Shown here in pieces: positions 10,753-25,544 of a DNA stretch of 64,000 bases (position 1 is its first letter; each line of letters starts with the position of its first letter). The notes under the pieces were generated by a model that saw only the letters and a program-made list of their open reading frames with translations, did not search any database and had not been told where the DNA came from. The translations under genes and the position numbers were made by a program. The DNA is taken from positions 2,115,304 through 2,179,303 of the forward strand of contig JAYKAV010000112.1 in the NCBI GenBank assembly GCA_035582835.1, given 5' to 3'. The stretch comes from Phoebastria nigripes (lineage: Eukaryota; Chordata; Aves; Procellariiformes; Diomedeidae).

Positions 10753-13700
10753 AGCATGCCTTGGTAAGATTTCCCAATATCTTATGCTCTAGTCAGATGC
10801 TGTTCTGCTCCAGGCTTATTCTAATTTGGGGCCACAGAGAATATCAGCACGATTGATGAGCCACATGCATGCAAAGGAAAAAAATATGCAGAAAATGATA
10901 AAATGTGGTAGGAGGGTAGGGCTTAAAGGAGCTCCTATGGAGGAAGAACAAAACAAGGTACACCACAGACCTCCTGTATCTGACAGTGAAAAAAGTCTCG
11001 ACATAACTTAGTTGACATAAAGAGAGCTGCTTAGGTCTCTGGGTATGTTTTCCTTGGCCATGAATTTCATTGAGCTCAGTTGGCAGAAGTCTTTGGCATA
11101 TTTCCTCTCTTAAGTGCGTTATTCCTCACGTCTTACTGCAGTACACTAGCCTTTAATCAAATAATCAGATATATTCATTGCCTGGATGAACTGCAGGAAC
11201 ACAACAGTCTCCTCACCCAGGAGCCATGTCTGAAACCAGCTTTGCACAGCACTTTCAATTAACCTCTACTGTTTATCAATTCCTCCCATATCCTGCTTTC
11301 CAGTCTCTTGATAGCATCATTAGCAACCAGTATTTACATAGAATCTATTATTTCTCTCTCCTGTATTAAAACACTTACAGAACTCATAACAAAATAATGA
11401 AAGTGGCTGAAGATAATTCTGGTTCACTTGTTTAGTTAATAAAAAAAGGAAAAAGAGATGATGGAGGAGGATTTTTAAAAAACCTCTTCTTCAAGTGCTT
11501 TGGTAGGCTTGCTGAGGATGATTGTGGATATTTTTCCAGTCAGCTGCTCTTTTGATGTTTCTCTCACCTTTAAATGAGAATAGCAAATATGATTGTTTCT
11601 TTGTTGTGTCCTCCTGCTCCTTTGCTTCTGGTGGTAAGCAGTTCTTTTCATTGCTTGTCTCTTTTCTATAAGATGGCAAATTTCCTTTTTTTTTTTTTTT
11701 TCCTGTTAATGTGTTGCTCTCTTACAAGGCTCTCTGGGCAAACAAATAATCAGTCCCCTGCAACGTCTGCCCTGCACCTTTCGATCTTTCACACCAGCAG
11801 GAATTTGATAGACAGATATTTGACAAATGAAAACTATAGCCTGTGAAAGGAACACTGCAAAGTAGTTTGGCCTGTTGAACCTGTTGACCTATTTCTTTAC
11901 CACTGCCTTCGTAATTATTATGGATCACAGAACACCAGAGGGCTTTCTGGAGGCCTCTAGACAACACAGTAAGAGTATAATTGAGTTATAAGATGCAAGG
12001 TTAGAGATAAGAGCTTAACCTCCTCAGTAGCAAACAGTAGATAGGGGGAAGAGGGGATATTTATTTCTTATAGTGAATCCTACCCTACCTCCTCCTCCCT
12101 CCCTCCAAGAACACCAGGTGCACCTCAAATGCTTTCAGAGCATCACTAGAATTGGAGCCAGTCTCCTTGCCTGCGTGAGAGAAGGGGCTGCCAACAGACT
12201 TAATTCAGATATGAGCAGAAGTGCAAAAGCCAAGATAGAGGCAAGACAGATGATCAGGATATGGAGTTTGGGTTCAAGAGTCAGTCTGAGCCCTAAGTTA
12301 ACACGGACTCTAAGAAGGAAGACCCAAAAAAATCTTAAATAATCAAAAACAGCNTTTGAATTCTGATTATAAAGTCCTTCGTCTTATGTTACTCCCATAT
12401 TAGGAATAAATTTCATGTATTTCAACAGAAACCAAGGAAGAGAATAATCTTACTTTCCTATTTCTAAACCTGCAGACCCATGAACAGTTTCAGAGTTTGC
12501 CTAAGGTCCAGTGTAAAAGACAATGCAAAGCACAACACACGCATATATTGCCCTAGGTAAAGTACCAAACTGGAATATGGGAAAACTAGATTCAAAACCC
12601 TACCCACAAAGCACTCTTATCATTAGGACATTCATATACTATGGTGTCTCTCCCTTCCTTCCCCTCTCTTGAAGATTCCTACTTTGAATAAAAGCAGAAT
12701 TAAATCCTCACTGCAAAGATATAAACTCATATACAGTCCTATTGTAGCTTTCTCTCATATTTTCAGTACATCTACACAGACTTTTGCAGGCAATGATAGC
12801 ACACTCTGTCTGAACTTAATGCCAAGATTATTGACCAAAACACAGCATGACAAGCTACGTGGCTGCAGAGTTTCTCATTCAAAACCAGCTCACATCTGGC
12901 TGGTCTAGAGTACATGCAGACCTCTCTTGAATCCACCTGTAAAACTGCCTATAAACAAAATGAAACTAAGACAGCTCTAGAACAAAAGATTTAGAGACAC
13001 TTCAGAATACATGATTGCCTGAGCTTCGGACATTTGCCTAAGACACCTACCTCTTCCTCTGAATGAGCTGCACGCTTTGTATGTGTGAACCTATGATGTA
13101 TTTCTTGAGCTTTAACTTAATTTTCAAATACCTTATGTTTCAATCTGAATCATACAACTGTATCATGCATGGAAGCGCACTTACAGGACAGCTGATTCCT
13201 AATGTGAGCTATGGTCTCGTCCCTTGGGAGCACACAAAGACCTATGTTGAGCTCAGCTGGTCACTGATGTCTCCATCAATCAAGCTCCTGGGAAATATTC
13301 TCATCATTATTACTCTCCTTCCTGTGGGGCATGTGAATATCAAAGCACATGGTCTGCTTCCAAAACCCAAGATGGGAAGTTTTCCAAGCAGCAAGGTCCC
13401 AAGTTCCCAAGTCATCCTCCATGGACTTGTATGTGAGGGTAATGCTGTTAGCTTTCAAAGTTTGTATGGGTTCATCGATAGAAATAAGGTAGGAAGAAGA
13501 TCGCCTTTGCCGTTTGGAAATCTGCTTTGAGTAGCTGAACTTATGAAAAAGTATTTCCTTATCATCTAAAGCTAATGACAGGCAGGGCAAACTTCACCAG
13601 AGTTCAGGAAAATCCTGAGAAGCAAAGCTAAGAATTTGGATCACTTATGCGGATGGACAAGGTAGAGAGAAGACTGTTGGTGGAACAGTTCAATTACATA

Positions 13701-16700
13701 AATGTGGCTGTCATTTAGAATTACAAGGCAATCTGGCCTAGGTTTTGAGATCTGGCTACTTACTATGAGCAAACAGCAACAGCATGTCAAAGAGCTTCAG
13801 GGAGCTAAAAAGATTACAAAGACTATCTGAACAGAGCTCAAGTCTCCTCCTGCTCCAGCTCAGTGACCAAAGACTACATTGTTGGTTATCCTACCGCTGA
13901 CCTTGAGCACCCTCATGTTCTCACAAACGAGGTGGAGAGGCACAGCACTGACTAACTTGACTATGAATGCCTAATGGAAAGATTTTGTATCTGCCACCCC
14001 AACACTAGGTGACCTCTGTGCAAAGGTCAGTTCTTGGTTCTTTTAAACCCTTTCCTTTGTGTTTCTTCCCTGAGCAATTTAGGCAGCTCCCCCACAGCTT
14101 GAGCCACCTCTTCCCATGTATCATGTAAGGAGCCCGGCCACACAGCTCAGAGTTTAGGATTACGGCAGATGGCAAGGTGTGAGGGCTTTCACTGCCACTC
14201 GGGACAGGAGCTTTGCCACTGGGGTGCGGCTGCCAAGGGCTCTGCTCTAACACATGGTGATTTGATGATTTCATTTTTACACTAGTGAGGCAAAAAGTCA
14301 TATTTAAAAAAAAAAACACCACAAAACCCTCCCTCACCTTTGCTGCCCCTCCAATCAGATGTGGTAAGAAAAGAAATTCCTATTAAATGGAGAGCACTTA
14401 GCAAATAGATTTATTTTCATTAAATATACCAAAGAACAAGATAAGCGACATGTCTAGCCAGCTTCCAGACTGCTCTCTTAGCTGAGCAAGAGTTTCAAAA
14501 ACATGCCTATACCCAGCTTTGTGTTCAGGCAAATTACTGAACATTCTCCATCTTAAACAATATANTTCCTGAAGTAGTGTGTGGGAAAACATTTTAGCTT
14601 GTGCAAGTTAATTAATCCCTTCTGTTAGCAGATTAAGCTGTGTATAGTAGGTCGGAGGTACAGGCTGAAATACTATTCTGTAGTCAGATATCTCTAAAAT
14701 AGATTTGAAAATCTCTCAGGTCATTTCCCTCTGCTCTGTCAGCAGACAACTCTGATTTACAGACGCGTCAGACCTGCACCAACTATTGCTATTGAAAAGA
14801 AAATGACTAGAGAAGAGGAAAACCTATAGCAAGTGATTTGGGTAGTTACTTAAACAGGTGAGCATAAAGCAAGTCCAACTGCAAGGGTTATAATTAAGCA
14901 TGCATTGTTTCTAAAGCCTGACTCCATTTGATTTCCTCAGACACAAACTGAAGAGCAGAAGTCATGGCTTTCCCTCAGTGCATACGAAGCAGGAGGTCCG
15001 TTGCCTTTGCCATTTGTCCCGCTAAACAGGCACATCTTGCTTCAGCATAGCATCAGTAACCATTCCTTTCTAATTATCATTAGGATTGACAGAAATATTG
15101 CCACTGCATTACAAAAAGGATGCAAACAAATAAGCAAAACCAATCCCACTGCAGCATATGGGACTCACTTGAGGTTATTGCTATTTTTGAGGAAAAAATA
15201 GAGATCTGGATATTTGCTGCTTACAAAGACTTAACATCCTTATTTCTTTTTCTCCCAATTTCCAAATAGCCATACCCAATTTATCATCAGGGATTTGGAT
15301 TACTGTAAATTTACGCTCAGCAGTACTATCATACTGCTGACACAGCAGTAAATACAGGAGCAGAAGTTACAGCAGAAGGCAACTGCAGCAATTTACACAC
15401 ATCTCTGTGTTAACTAATACAGGCACATCAGACATTTTAAACAGAGGTAGCCACACTGCAGAACAAGCAGGAATGTGGCGCACAGAAACCGACGTGGCCC
15501 CAGAGAAGCGTTCGGTCCAGCAGCTATTATTATTAGCCCTGAAAAGAGCGAGATCTCATCTCTTCCAGATTCAGAGACACCCTTCAGAGTCACAGCCACA
15601 TCTTCCTCACTAACTTTAAATGCAGGCAAGCATCAGAGTTTCAAGAAGAATTTTAGATCCAGATTACTCGCTTATTCTGGTGGTTGGCGGCTTTCGTCAC
15701 AGCGTACACCAACTAACGAGCCCATCGTTTTGATGAAAGGAGTAATTACCCACATCTGGAGCCTACTAGGGGATCATTCTGTCCAGTGTTTGTTGAGCTT
15801 TCTAGTTGCTTGCTCTTTGTGGTTTTTTTTCCCTGACTTTAAGCTTGTCTTTTTTTCCTCTCTCCTTTACCTCTGAGGCTTGTCCTTTTCCTTATCTTTG
15901 AATTTAAGCCTGACCTTTCCTATTCTGTCACAATGTTAGACNAGTTCTTTGTCTTTATTTTGTTAGATTTTTATTTCCAGGGCTTTTCACATTTTGCAGC
16001 TCAAGGTTTCTCTCAACAAATGAATGTCTTGTCTTTAATAGACCATCTCTATCTGCATCACTAAAATTGGTAACAGCAGCTTTATAGCTGGGAGTTTTGT
16101 TAGTTTGAGTGAAGCCTAGTTATGGGGAAAAAAAATTCACCCTCTCAGTATGNTCTCCATTGAGTTCACAGGCACCTTGTTCTCCCAGCTTAGTTTTAAC
16201 AGATGTCAGAGTCCTAGAAAAGAGACCAACAGCTAAGGAAACACAAGACAAAAGATCAGGTAACACTTCCAAGGTAAGCCACATCTGGATGGTGGAACAT
16301 GTTACTTGAAAGGTTAAACAAAATAATAAACGTTAATCCAACAGATAAAAAAACCCCACAGACTCAAAAAATGCTATGCATTATATGAATATGATTTGTC
16401 AAATCACAATGTAGATAGTGTTATCCCAGACGTTACAAAATCAGCTGAGTTTACAGGCATGCTAGCTAGACTTGCTAAACCTAGATTGCTTCACTCAAAA
16501 CAGTGATTCACAGTCATGCTTCTCATTCTTTATTTATTTTTAGTAGTGTCAATACTAACACCTTGCACTGACTCAGAACAGCTTGCTGGAGCCACTGGAT
16601 TGTCCAGGCTCTCTAGAACCAAGATCAGCTTTTTGTGCTCTCTTGAGATATTGGCTCTCTTTAAAGCTGCTGCAGTTTTAAATTGCTGAAAGACTCCTTG

Positions 16701-19700
16701 GTTTTATTTTTGTACACATGATCATATTTGTAGTGCTCTGTTTTTTTTTTTTAAGTGCGATCATGTGCTTTTGTCTAGTGATAAAAATGAGTAGCAATGA
16801 AATGTAAAGAGCAGTGCTTCTGTTACCACAGAGAAGACGACAAAGGGGAATAAAAAGGAACGGAGAGCCAAAGTTTAGCACACCACAAGAACTGTGGAAA
16901 TTGGTGCAGATTTCGAAGACATGCTTCCTAAGCAGCTGAATTTCAGCATTTCACAGTGAATCTGGAAAGTGAAAAAGCTTTTTGGGTATAGGATTATTTT
17001 GCTTACTGTAGAATACTGGTTAACATGCTATGTATGACAAAGGAAATCAGTGACAGCAGTACACTGTATNTGCTGCTGAAACACGGAATGAATCAAGTTT
17101 ATTCTACACAAAATTATCTAAAACAACATTATTATCCCTAAATCAGTCAGTTTATTAGGAGAAAGAGCTTTTTGTATTCTAATAAGTAAATCCTCATGGT
17201 TCTTTTTATGAGTTCTTTATACAGAAAGCAATTCAAAAAACATTTTTGTGCACTCACACACATGGCATGAGCGCATGCACGCAGTTTCTTCTACCTGCTT
17301 CGTATCACCTGTTGAGAGGTTGAAGAAACATGATGTGGAAAAAAACAAGACTCATTCCCAAACTAGTTGAGCTACAAGCCTTAGGCTCAAGTGGCCCCAC
17401 CGCAACCTGTGATTCGAAGGTTAACATATCAAATGTTCTGGAACAAACTTGCCCAAATGACCAGACTTCAGTCCAAATCATTGCTTTCATAGTGGTGAGC
17501 CATCAGCACTGTGAATGGGTATCCCAGTCCTGTTCTCTCGGGAGCTGCATTTTGCAGGATATGCGTTTTTGCACTACAGCGTTTTGCAAGATAAATATCA
17601 GAACCCTCTCACAACCAACAAAAGCAGTAGGCTCAGGAGACTAACTGCTAGTGCTTTGCATGCAGTCCTATTGAAACATCTTTTTAGTCCACAGTGACTG
17701 GTAGAGGTTTGAAAATTATGCTTCTTAACCAACAGAAATACAATGCACTGTATTCCTGATCACTGTGAGTGAGAGATGGTTTGGGGAGAAGTATGTAACA
17801 CCTCTTCAGCATGGAAGTCCAGCCCCAGACCAGGACCAGACCTTGCAGCATTTGTTCACTGCAGCAGAAGGAGGGTAACCATGAAATGGAGGAGGAAAAG
17901 TATGAGCTACCTGTAGAGGAACTTCATCTGCTCTCGATATAACATCGTTTCTAGGTACATAAAAGGAGGCTTGAGTGAAGGAAGTTATGCAGTCTTGGCT
18001 AACCNTGAGAGGTAGCTGCATTTTAGCGTGACAGCAGGTCTAAGTCTGGAGTTATCCATGGATATCACCCATCTGCTGTGTTATCAGTATTTGGTATGCG
18101 AGCTTTCCTAACCATCTGGGAAAATGGCTTTTAGTTGGCAATGGACACACCTCCTTTGCTGCTGGCAAAAAGATAGCAAGTTTGTTCTTGGCAGAGAGAT
18201 TACTGCAATATTCCTGATGAAGACATGAAAAGGTATACTTGGTATAGGCTAAAAGCAGTTCCTGATCTGACTCAGACCATTTATGGAACCATATTCCCTG
18301 TGCCAGTCTGGGATACCAAAAATGGAAAGGGGCTTTTTTTTTTTTAATTGAGCCTGGGCTGATGACACAAATTATATCAGAGTGAATTATTACATACCAG
18401 ATGAAATAATATCCAGGGTGAGTTAATTCCAGGACGATGGTGAATACTAATGGAGCTTACATTCTGCAACCCTCCAGAGCTCTTCTGTGCTGGCTGATGA
18501 GGCTATTTGCTAGCCAGCTGGACTGTATTAAAGAACTGCCTAAATATCATGGCAGAGCATGTATTCAGGAGCATGTATTTATTCAGTGTTCCATTCATGT
18601 CTGGAACTAGCGGCTTCTGAGCAATCTCTGCCTTATGTTATGACGGATGCTGTGCTAAACACAGCATGAAATCAAAATAAGTGAGAAAACCTCACCTAAT
18701 GTGAGTGAACTGAAGGTTGTTATAATCCATGGTGCCCTCCACCGTCTGGTCCGTAGCAGTTCACCCTGGCCATATTATAATTGCACAACAAGATGAGATC
18801 TGGTTACACCTCATACCTTCATGGCTCCCAATTTCTTTGGAAGGAAACCCAGGTGCATGCCAGGATGACAGCAATGGTAAGCTTCTGTAGGTCTCCCACT
18901 TGACTTCATGGGAGAAGGGGTCTGGTGCAGCGTATACCTCCTCCACAACATAAGTTCAGCTGCTGAGGATTAGACAGAAGGTGTCTTCCGAATGTTATGA
19001 CACAGCTAATGAGATATCCTCTTTTAACATAACAGTCAGCAGGGGAGAGGAGGTGTGGCTAAGACTTCTTGGTATGAGCTGCTGCTNGTTGGTTGTAGAC
19101 TTTTTGGGAAGTGCAACACGGGAACTCCTCAGGTGCTGTGTCGTCCCAGAGGAGGAGGTTTGCTAAGGTAAGACTGTCTCTGCTCAGACTTTAACCCTTT
19201 TCAGAATTGGGAAATCTGCTCTATTGTCGACCTGTCTTCACTCATTTGACCACAGGAAGAGATATTCTCCAACTATACAGCTTTTGCCTTTTGTTTCCCC
19301 TCAGATTTTCCAGGCATCAGGGAGTTGATCAAATTTCTGTCCTTGAGGCTCAGGTAAAGAAGGGATAAGTAACAAGTAATAGCTNGGGTTTGCCTATTTT
19401 TAGGGTAGAAAAAATATTTCAGCTGAATTCTGAGTTGGCATAACTGTAAGTCTTCTCCCAGAGCTGATAATCTGTACAAATGGCACAGTCAGGCTTTTTT
19501 CTCCACAGAGTGCTGCTGCAGAGAGTCATGGTGTGCCACGTCTTAAAGAGGGTAAGAGAGTGGCTGAGTAAGGAAAGTAAGTGAATTGTCCAGCGATAGG
19601 GTTTTACTTTGCATCTCATGTTGTGATTTTTAGGAAAAACAAAGGCAGAGTTAGAAACAGGACAGTTGAGAGGAAAAATGTTAAGAATTGTACATGCATT

Positions 19701-21520
19701 TAATGGCTGCCTTTCCTCTGCATGATGTGTCATTGATCCCTGTGACCAAAAAACAGAGTAAGTATCCGCTTAGGAAACCAAAGGAAAGCTCAACTGGATG
19801 TGAATTAATATTATTCACCAGAATGGTCCCCCCCATGAGCAGCTGATGGATTAAAGGACGAACTTAAACAAAATAACAAAGCAGCTTTGTCTGGTCCCAT
19901 TGATCCAAAAGAGAGCACTCACTGTACCTTAAAATCTATTTTGTGTCTCCTGAAGAAAGTCTGTGAAAGAAATGGAGTTTTATAACAATTATTTGGAGCC
20001 TTAGGGGTCCAGAGCATCCTCTGGTTCACATTACTGCTGCCTTACTACCTGAATGCATTTTCGTGTATCCTAATCAGTTTNTTTACTGTTTGAATGCTAT
20101 TCTTGATGCCAGGAAGAAATGTCTGGGTAGAACACTGTAAAATCTCTCTCTTCATAAGGAATGATGAAAATCCTTCAAAATACATTTCAGACTGTATTAT
20201 AAACTGTATCTGATAATGCGAAACCTCTATCTCCTAGCAATGCATTGGACAAATTAGTTTTAAACTCTACTTGCTCATCACAGGATTTAATATGTGGTTT
20301 TATTTTGTAAATCTGACATGTCAAAAGAGAGATGACAGGTAGTGCAAAGCTGCCCCTCAGATGTGAGGCACAAGGAAAGTTTCCTGCATCAGGCAACTGA
20401 AAGAAACAACATGTGGAAGTGAAAAGGAGGGGAGGAAGAATTATGTGAATATTTCAAGAATAGCAGCAAAACATCATGATTAGAACCATGTGAAGCAAGA
20501 AAGGGAATCGTGGCAGATGTCAGGTGGGAAAGAGGGAAGATTCCTCTTACCAAGCCATTTGATCATGGGTGCAGTCAGCAAAATAGCTACTAGGTAATGT
20601 TCAAACACTGTGGTGGTATTTAGTAGACACTTATAAAAATACTTGATATGAGTTCTGGGTGATAAAATTTAATTTAGGGTATCTAAAGGTTTTGGACTAG
20701 GTGTAGATGTTTTCTTTCAATAGGTCTTGGGTTTCTTTTGTTGAAAAGAGGGTTATTCCTCACTGATGTCCTGGCTACTACTGAAGTCCTTAGTGGTTCC
20801 ATTCATCTGGTGTTATGCACAATAGAATGCAAATTGATGTTGCTTCTGAGCAAGGTCATACTCCGTTCTCTGTAATAAAAGAAAGTAAAGTGCCATCTCT
20901 AGTTTTCTTATAAACCGGTATGGACTCCCTTACCTTCATCTGGAACTGCACCTTTTTAGCACATCCTTGTTGTGGTGATTATGCTCAAAGGCTTCCTGAC
21001 CCTTTGCTTCAGAGCTCAGGATACACCAGCAATGATCAGTTCCCCAGCCCCAGGCAGGTGCACAGGGCACTCTACACACCTGTGAGTGCCGTAATGCAAG
21101 CCGCAGCACGACGTTTTCAATCCCAGGAACCAAGAACTGGAAAAGGACTCAACCGTAGCAGTCCACCAGCCTTTAAAATGGGGTGCTGGAGGACACCCAG
21201 TCAATATGAATCCAAAGAACATCAATGGATTTTTATGCTGAAGGTGTGAAAAGCAGTCTAGAACAGCAGCTGGGTAATCCCCAATCTAGGAAGCTCGCTA
21301 ACGTAACACCCNGTTGACCTACAATTTTTTACAAAAGGTATCCATTACCTCTGCTAATTTCAGCATTTAATACGCCCTTAACTTCATTCATGTGCGCAAA
21401 GGTCATTTCCATATACAAGCCCCTTACAAATTTAATGTGGGCTAACCCTCCTTATAACTTAATACAAAAGTAATATCAAAACTTCTCATTAAGTTTGAAT
21501 GGGGTGAAAATATCTCAGAA
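10753..21520. other. Long gene-free stretch
   Basis: No gene, RNA or recognisable mobile element was found. Contents are AT-rich DNA, a T16 run at 11686-11701, scattered single ambiguous bases and chance open frames. The longest of these, 155 codons at 13063-13530, has no signal peptide followed by a coherent domain and no known motif. Poly-pyrimidine and poly-purine segments are short. Conserved regulatory DNA may be present but cannot be judged from one genome. Confidence 0.45.
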
Positions 21521-21549
21521 ATTAGAGGATATTGCAGATATCCTCTAAT
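21521..21549. repeat. Perfect 12-bp inverted repeat, 5-nt loop
   Basis: ATTAGAGGATAT at 21521-21532 pairs exactly with ATATCCTCTAAT at 21538-21549 around the loop TGCAG. It has the same 12-5-12 geometry as the hairpin at 10724, but the sequence is unrelated. Confidence 0.9.
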
Positions 21550-24500
21550 GATATTGATTTTCTAATGGAATCACTGAAAAGATGGAAAATGGCCTCCTAG
21601 AAAATAATGATGACTTTTTTCGGGAAACAATTGAAGATGGGAATTTAGTNTAGAGTGAATTAAAGCAACTTTATTAGTCCATTGTGGATATGGAGTTTCT
21701 TGTCATTTCATTGAGATATGAATCATGTGAAATATTAAACGTCCTGAATTTATTCATGGGATAGTTTAGAGGCATTGCTAGTATTTGCCGTTAGCTCTGT
21801 AGAGACAACCAGGCACTGGGTAAAGCACACAGCCCCTGAAAAGGATCACCTTTTATCTACTTTCTCTGCCCACTTTAACACAACAAAATAATTTTTAAGT
21901 GGAAACGCTTGCAGGAAGCACAGTGTCTACATTAATGGAAGTCATATGCAAAGTCTAAATTTCATTTCTTCTCCTCTGTGTCGTCCTCTGGGAACCTTCT
22001 GTATTCGCTTGAAGCTCATGTGTTATATGTTGGGGGAGAAGGCTGGGAGGAACATGTGACATTCNCCTCCTGTTTCTAATACACAGGATAATGAAAAATA
22101 ATATAAATGTAGACACAACAATGCATAAAATATTTTCAGTGGGTAGAATGCTGGACTTTACTTCTGCACGAGGCAGTAAAGTACTAATCATGAAGACATT
22201 GATTATACCAGTAGACTGAAATACAGTTACAGTATTTGTAAGTACAGTTTGAATGCAAAACTATGTGCCTAGCTAAGTTAAGTACATAGGTTACCTCTAC
22301 AGTCACTGGAGTTCATCATACCAAGCAGCCATGGATCTATGTATGTAAGCCAATTCAATTTAATATTAGCGGAAGCACATAACTAAGCTTCAAGATCTTG
22401 AAAAGGGCGACTTAGTTGGACCGGACAGCTTAAGGACTTTGATGCAGAGGCAGCCTTGAATTTCTGTAAGCCAAAGAGCTCATTATTGGTTCTTGACTGA
22501 GATTAGGGTTTGGCAGTAATCAAGCAACTTAGACTAATAGTGTATGTGGGGAGGTTGATCTGCAACATTTTCTTNGAGGAATATTATGGCCCCTGCATGA
22601 ATAAATTTAGGTCTAAAAAATGGAAGTAAGAAGCCTGGCACGACAGCTTTTCATCCACTCTCACCAGGTATTCTAGGTTGTAGCTTCTTTGAAGAGGAGA
22701 AAGGAGGTTTNGGCTTTCCTGCCTCATCTCGTGGCAGAGGGAAAGTTGGCACAAATAAAAGACACCTGGGTGTTCTGTATGTTCAGTCAAAAAAGAATTG
22801 AAACAGCATTTTTTCTTAGGTAGGGACAATACCATAAAAAGTGGTCAGACCAAACGGGTAAACTTCAACAAATGTAAGTAACGGAAAGCCAAATAATAAT
22901 ATGCCTAGAGAGTCAGACAGTAACAGACACTCTGAAGAACAGATAAAAATTTAAATATCATGCTTTGAAAAACATAGAAGTTACAAGATCTAGTCCAGTT
23001 GTTGAGCACATGGATTAAGCTCTAAGTGTATCAGCTAAGTTTAATAGCAAGAACTGAACCCACTACTTGGGGTATTATAATTCCACTATCAAGAAGGACA
23101 CTATATATACAACAGCACTGATACTTTCTTGCAGATGTTCCAGCAGTTATGAGATTGCTTGGGTAACTCGCTGTATAGCTGTAGCCCTAGGCAGTTACCT
23201 GATTTAACTATTGTCCGTAATCATCAGCCGGCAATGCGTGTTTAATAAATTTGTTTACTGTTCATCTGGTATGAAAATGCTTCTGTACCCGCAGACTTGA
23301 CCACCAGAAAAGGTTCTGAACCAGAGTACCAGTAGGACTTACTACTTTTAAGATTGAGCTTTTTAAGTTTATGAAATGGATTAAGCCACATGGCTAGATA
23401 CCAGGAGATGCTTCTACTTCTAAGTTAATCAAGATACCACGCATGTCTATAATAAGCAAGGAAAAAAAAAAAAAAAGAGCTCAGCTTTAAATAAGCAGAG
23501 TTTACCAACACTACTGTTAATGCTAACTTTGTACTACATTAATTTTTCAGTTGGAATCAGCCCTGATTATAAAAGATGCCAAGAATTCAACTCACTTAAN
23601 TTAATTTTATGAAAAACATCTTGGAAAGAGACTTGCCGGTTAGCTTGGTCATGTAATCTTTTGAAGTCAGCACAGACTGTAACAGTATAAAGATTTCACC
23701 TCTTATGGGCAAATACTTTAAAACTGTGAAGAATTTTTTTTTTTTTTTTTTTTTTTTGTATTTACAGGATGCACCCACCCATATTTGTAAATTGATTCAT
23801 GTAGCTCAAAAGTAGATACATTTATATTTGAAATAGAGACATTTCTATGCAGCTTTTAATTCTTTTTTTCCACAGCTATAACTTAAAAATAAGCCCATCA
23901 TAATAGATTTATATTATTTTATATGGTATTATAATTTAAAAGATATCTTTGAAAGTAGACTATGCAAATATATGAGAGAAAATCCACATGATGCATTATC
24001 AACCACACTCTTCACAGATGGGATTTTTTGGTCTTCAAATAATAGAAAAAAAATCCTCTGTTTTAAATAGTGTAAGTTCACTAAAGCTGCACAGGAAAAT
24101 TAATAGAATTATGAAGAGAACAGCATAATCATTAGGTACACTGCATCCCAAACTATACAGTATCAAGACTCATGGGAGCCTTAGGGATCTGAAGGCTGAA
24201 TGGGAAGAACTCCCACTTAGAAGTAAGACAATAATGCAATAACAAAAGGATCATCCTCAGCGCTCTTCAGGATGACCCAAAAGAGATTTAACAAGGAGCC
24301 ATGGCACTCTCCTCTCCATCCACACTGCCTGGTATGCCACATCTCCCAGGTCAGATGACAAACCAGCCACTGTACCACCATACCGTCGTCACTCAAGTCA
24401 CATCCTGGCTGCATCCAACCCTTGAGAAAGCACAGATATGCTTCTATGCTGTTTGCAACCAGCAGTCTGTTTCCTGGGAGTGCTCACGTACGTACGGAAG

Positions 24501-25544
24501 ATCAGGGAAAGCATTAAGTGGCTGTGAAGACTTATACAAAACTTCGTATTAGTATTCAGGCAAAATTATTCATATTGCTAACTTAGAAGCTCTTGGTGGG
24601 TTTAGGAGTCATCCAGTTACGAAACAAACTAAAACTATATGACTTAGCTGAGCAATCCCGGCATGAATAACAAATCAAGAACAGTCACAGAAAATAATGT
24701 GTGAGTAATCTGTAGGGTGAAAAGGCTCATATAATAGCCTATACTGAAAAAATCAAAATAGTCAACAACTCCATGAAAAAAGCAATGCCTGACAGTAGAC
24801 AATTCACACAGAGAGAAAATAAAACTAGCTTCAATATTGTGTTTGCTGTGAATAGCTGGTCTTTTGCTAGCTAGTGTGAGGTAGAACTGCAGCAGTGCCC
24901 AAAGCTGCTACTGCAACTGGAACACTGGCATGCTCCCTGCGGACAGAAGTAGCTTGATCAGTGCATCTGTGCCATTGTTTAATCTTAAAAGCTCTTTAAA
25001 CTTTTAGAAGTCACATTTTGATATTCACAACCTATAGAAATTTTTTTTCCAGACAGAACTTAATTCAGTGCAGTTGAAAGAACCCACTGAAACAAACTTT
25101 TTGCTAAATGCACAGAAGAAATACATTCTTAAATTACTCCAAACACACAATTATAACAACGAGCATGACACAGTATATGGGTATGCTTTGGAAAACCTGA
25201 TAAAAATATTTAAAGTCAGTCACTGTACTTTCACGGAACAAAATCACTTGACCACAACATGTTGGACATGAACATATTCTCCACAATTTTTCATTTCCTG
25301 ACACAACCTTGCAAATGTGAGATTAAGTTATTTTAACTGTGTCTAATTTAGTGTGGACTGTTGTGGCGTTTTTTGAGTGCACGTATGATGAATAGTTGAG
25401 ATAGATAGATGTTAGCCATCAAGGTGCCCCTGAAAATGCTCCACTCTATCGTTTTTTTCCACTGAACTGTAGTCACTTCACAGAAATAAATACAGCTGGT
25501 TAGCTAGATAAACAGATACTATTAATGTGTAACTACAGCCAGCA
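21550..25544. other. Gene-free stretch with a long T run
   Basis: No gene was recognised. It is AT-rich with frequent stops in all frames. It contains a T24 homopolymer (listed separately) and the palindromic word CGTACGTACG near 24487. Confidence 0.5.
23734..23757. repeat. Poly(T) run of 24
   Basis: A pure T tract of 24 bases with no adjoining retroelement body that I recognise on either side, so it may be a plain homopolymer rather than a retroposon poly(A) tail read on the other strand. Confidence 0.95.

Noticed and set aside
13063..13530. 155-codon open frame with hydrophobic stretches
   Set aside because: No known domain, no family resemblance, and no upstream signals. Length alone is not decisive in 64 kb read in six frames.
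23734..23757. Poly(T) as the tail of a minus-strand retroposed gene copy
   Set aside because: No coding or RNA gene copy is visible upstream on the minus strand next to it.
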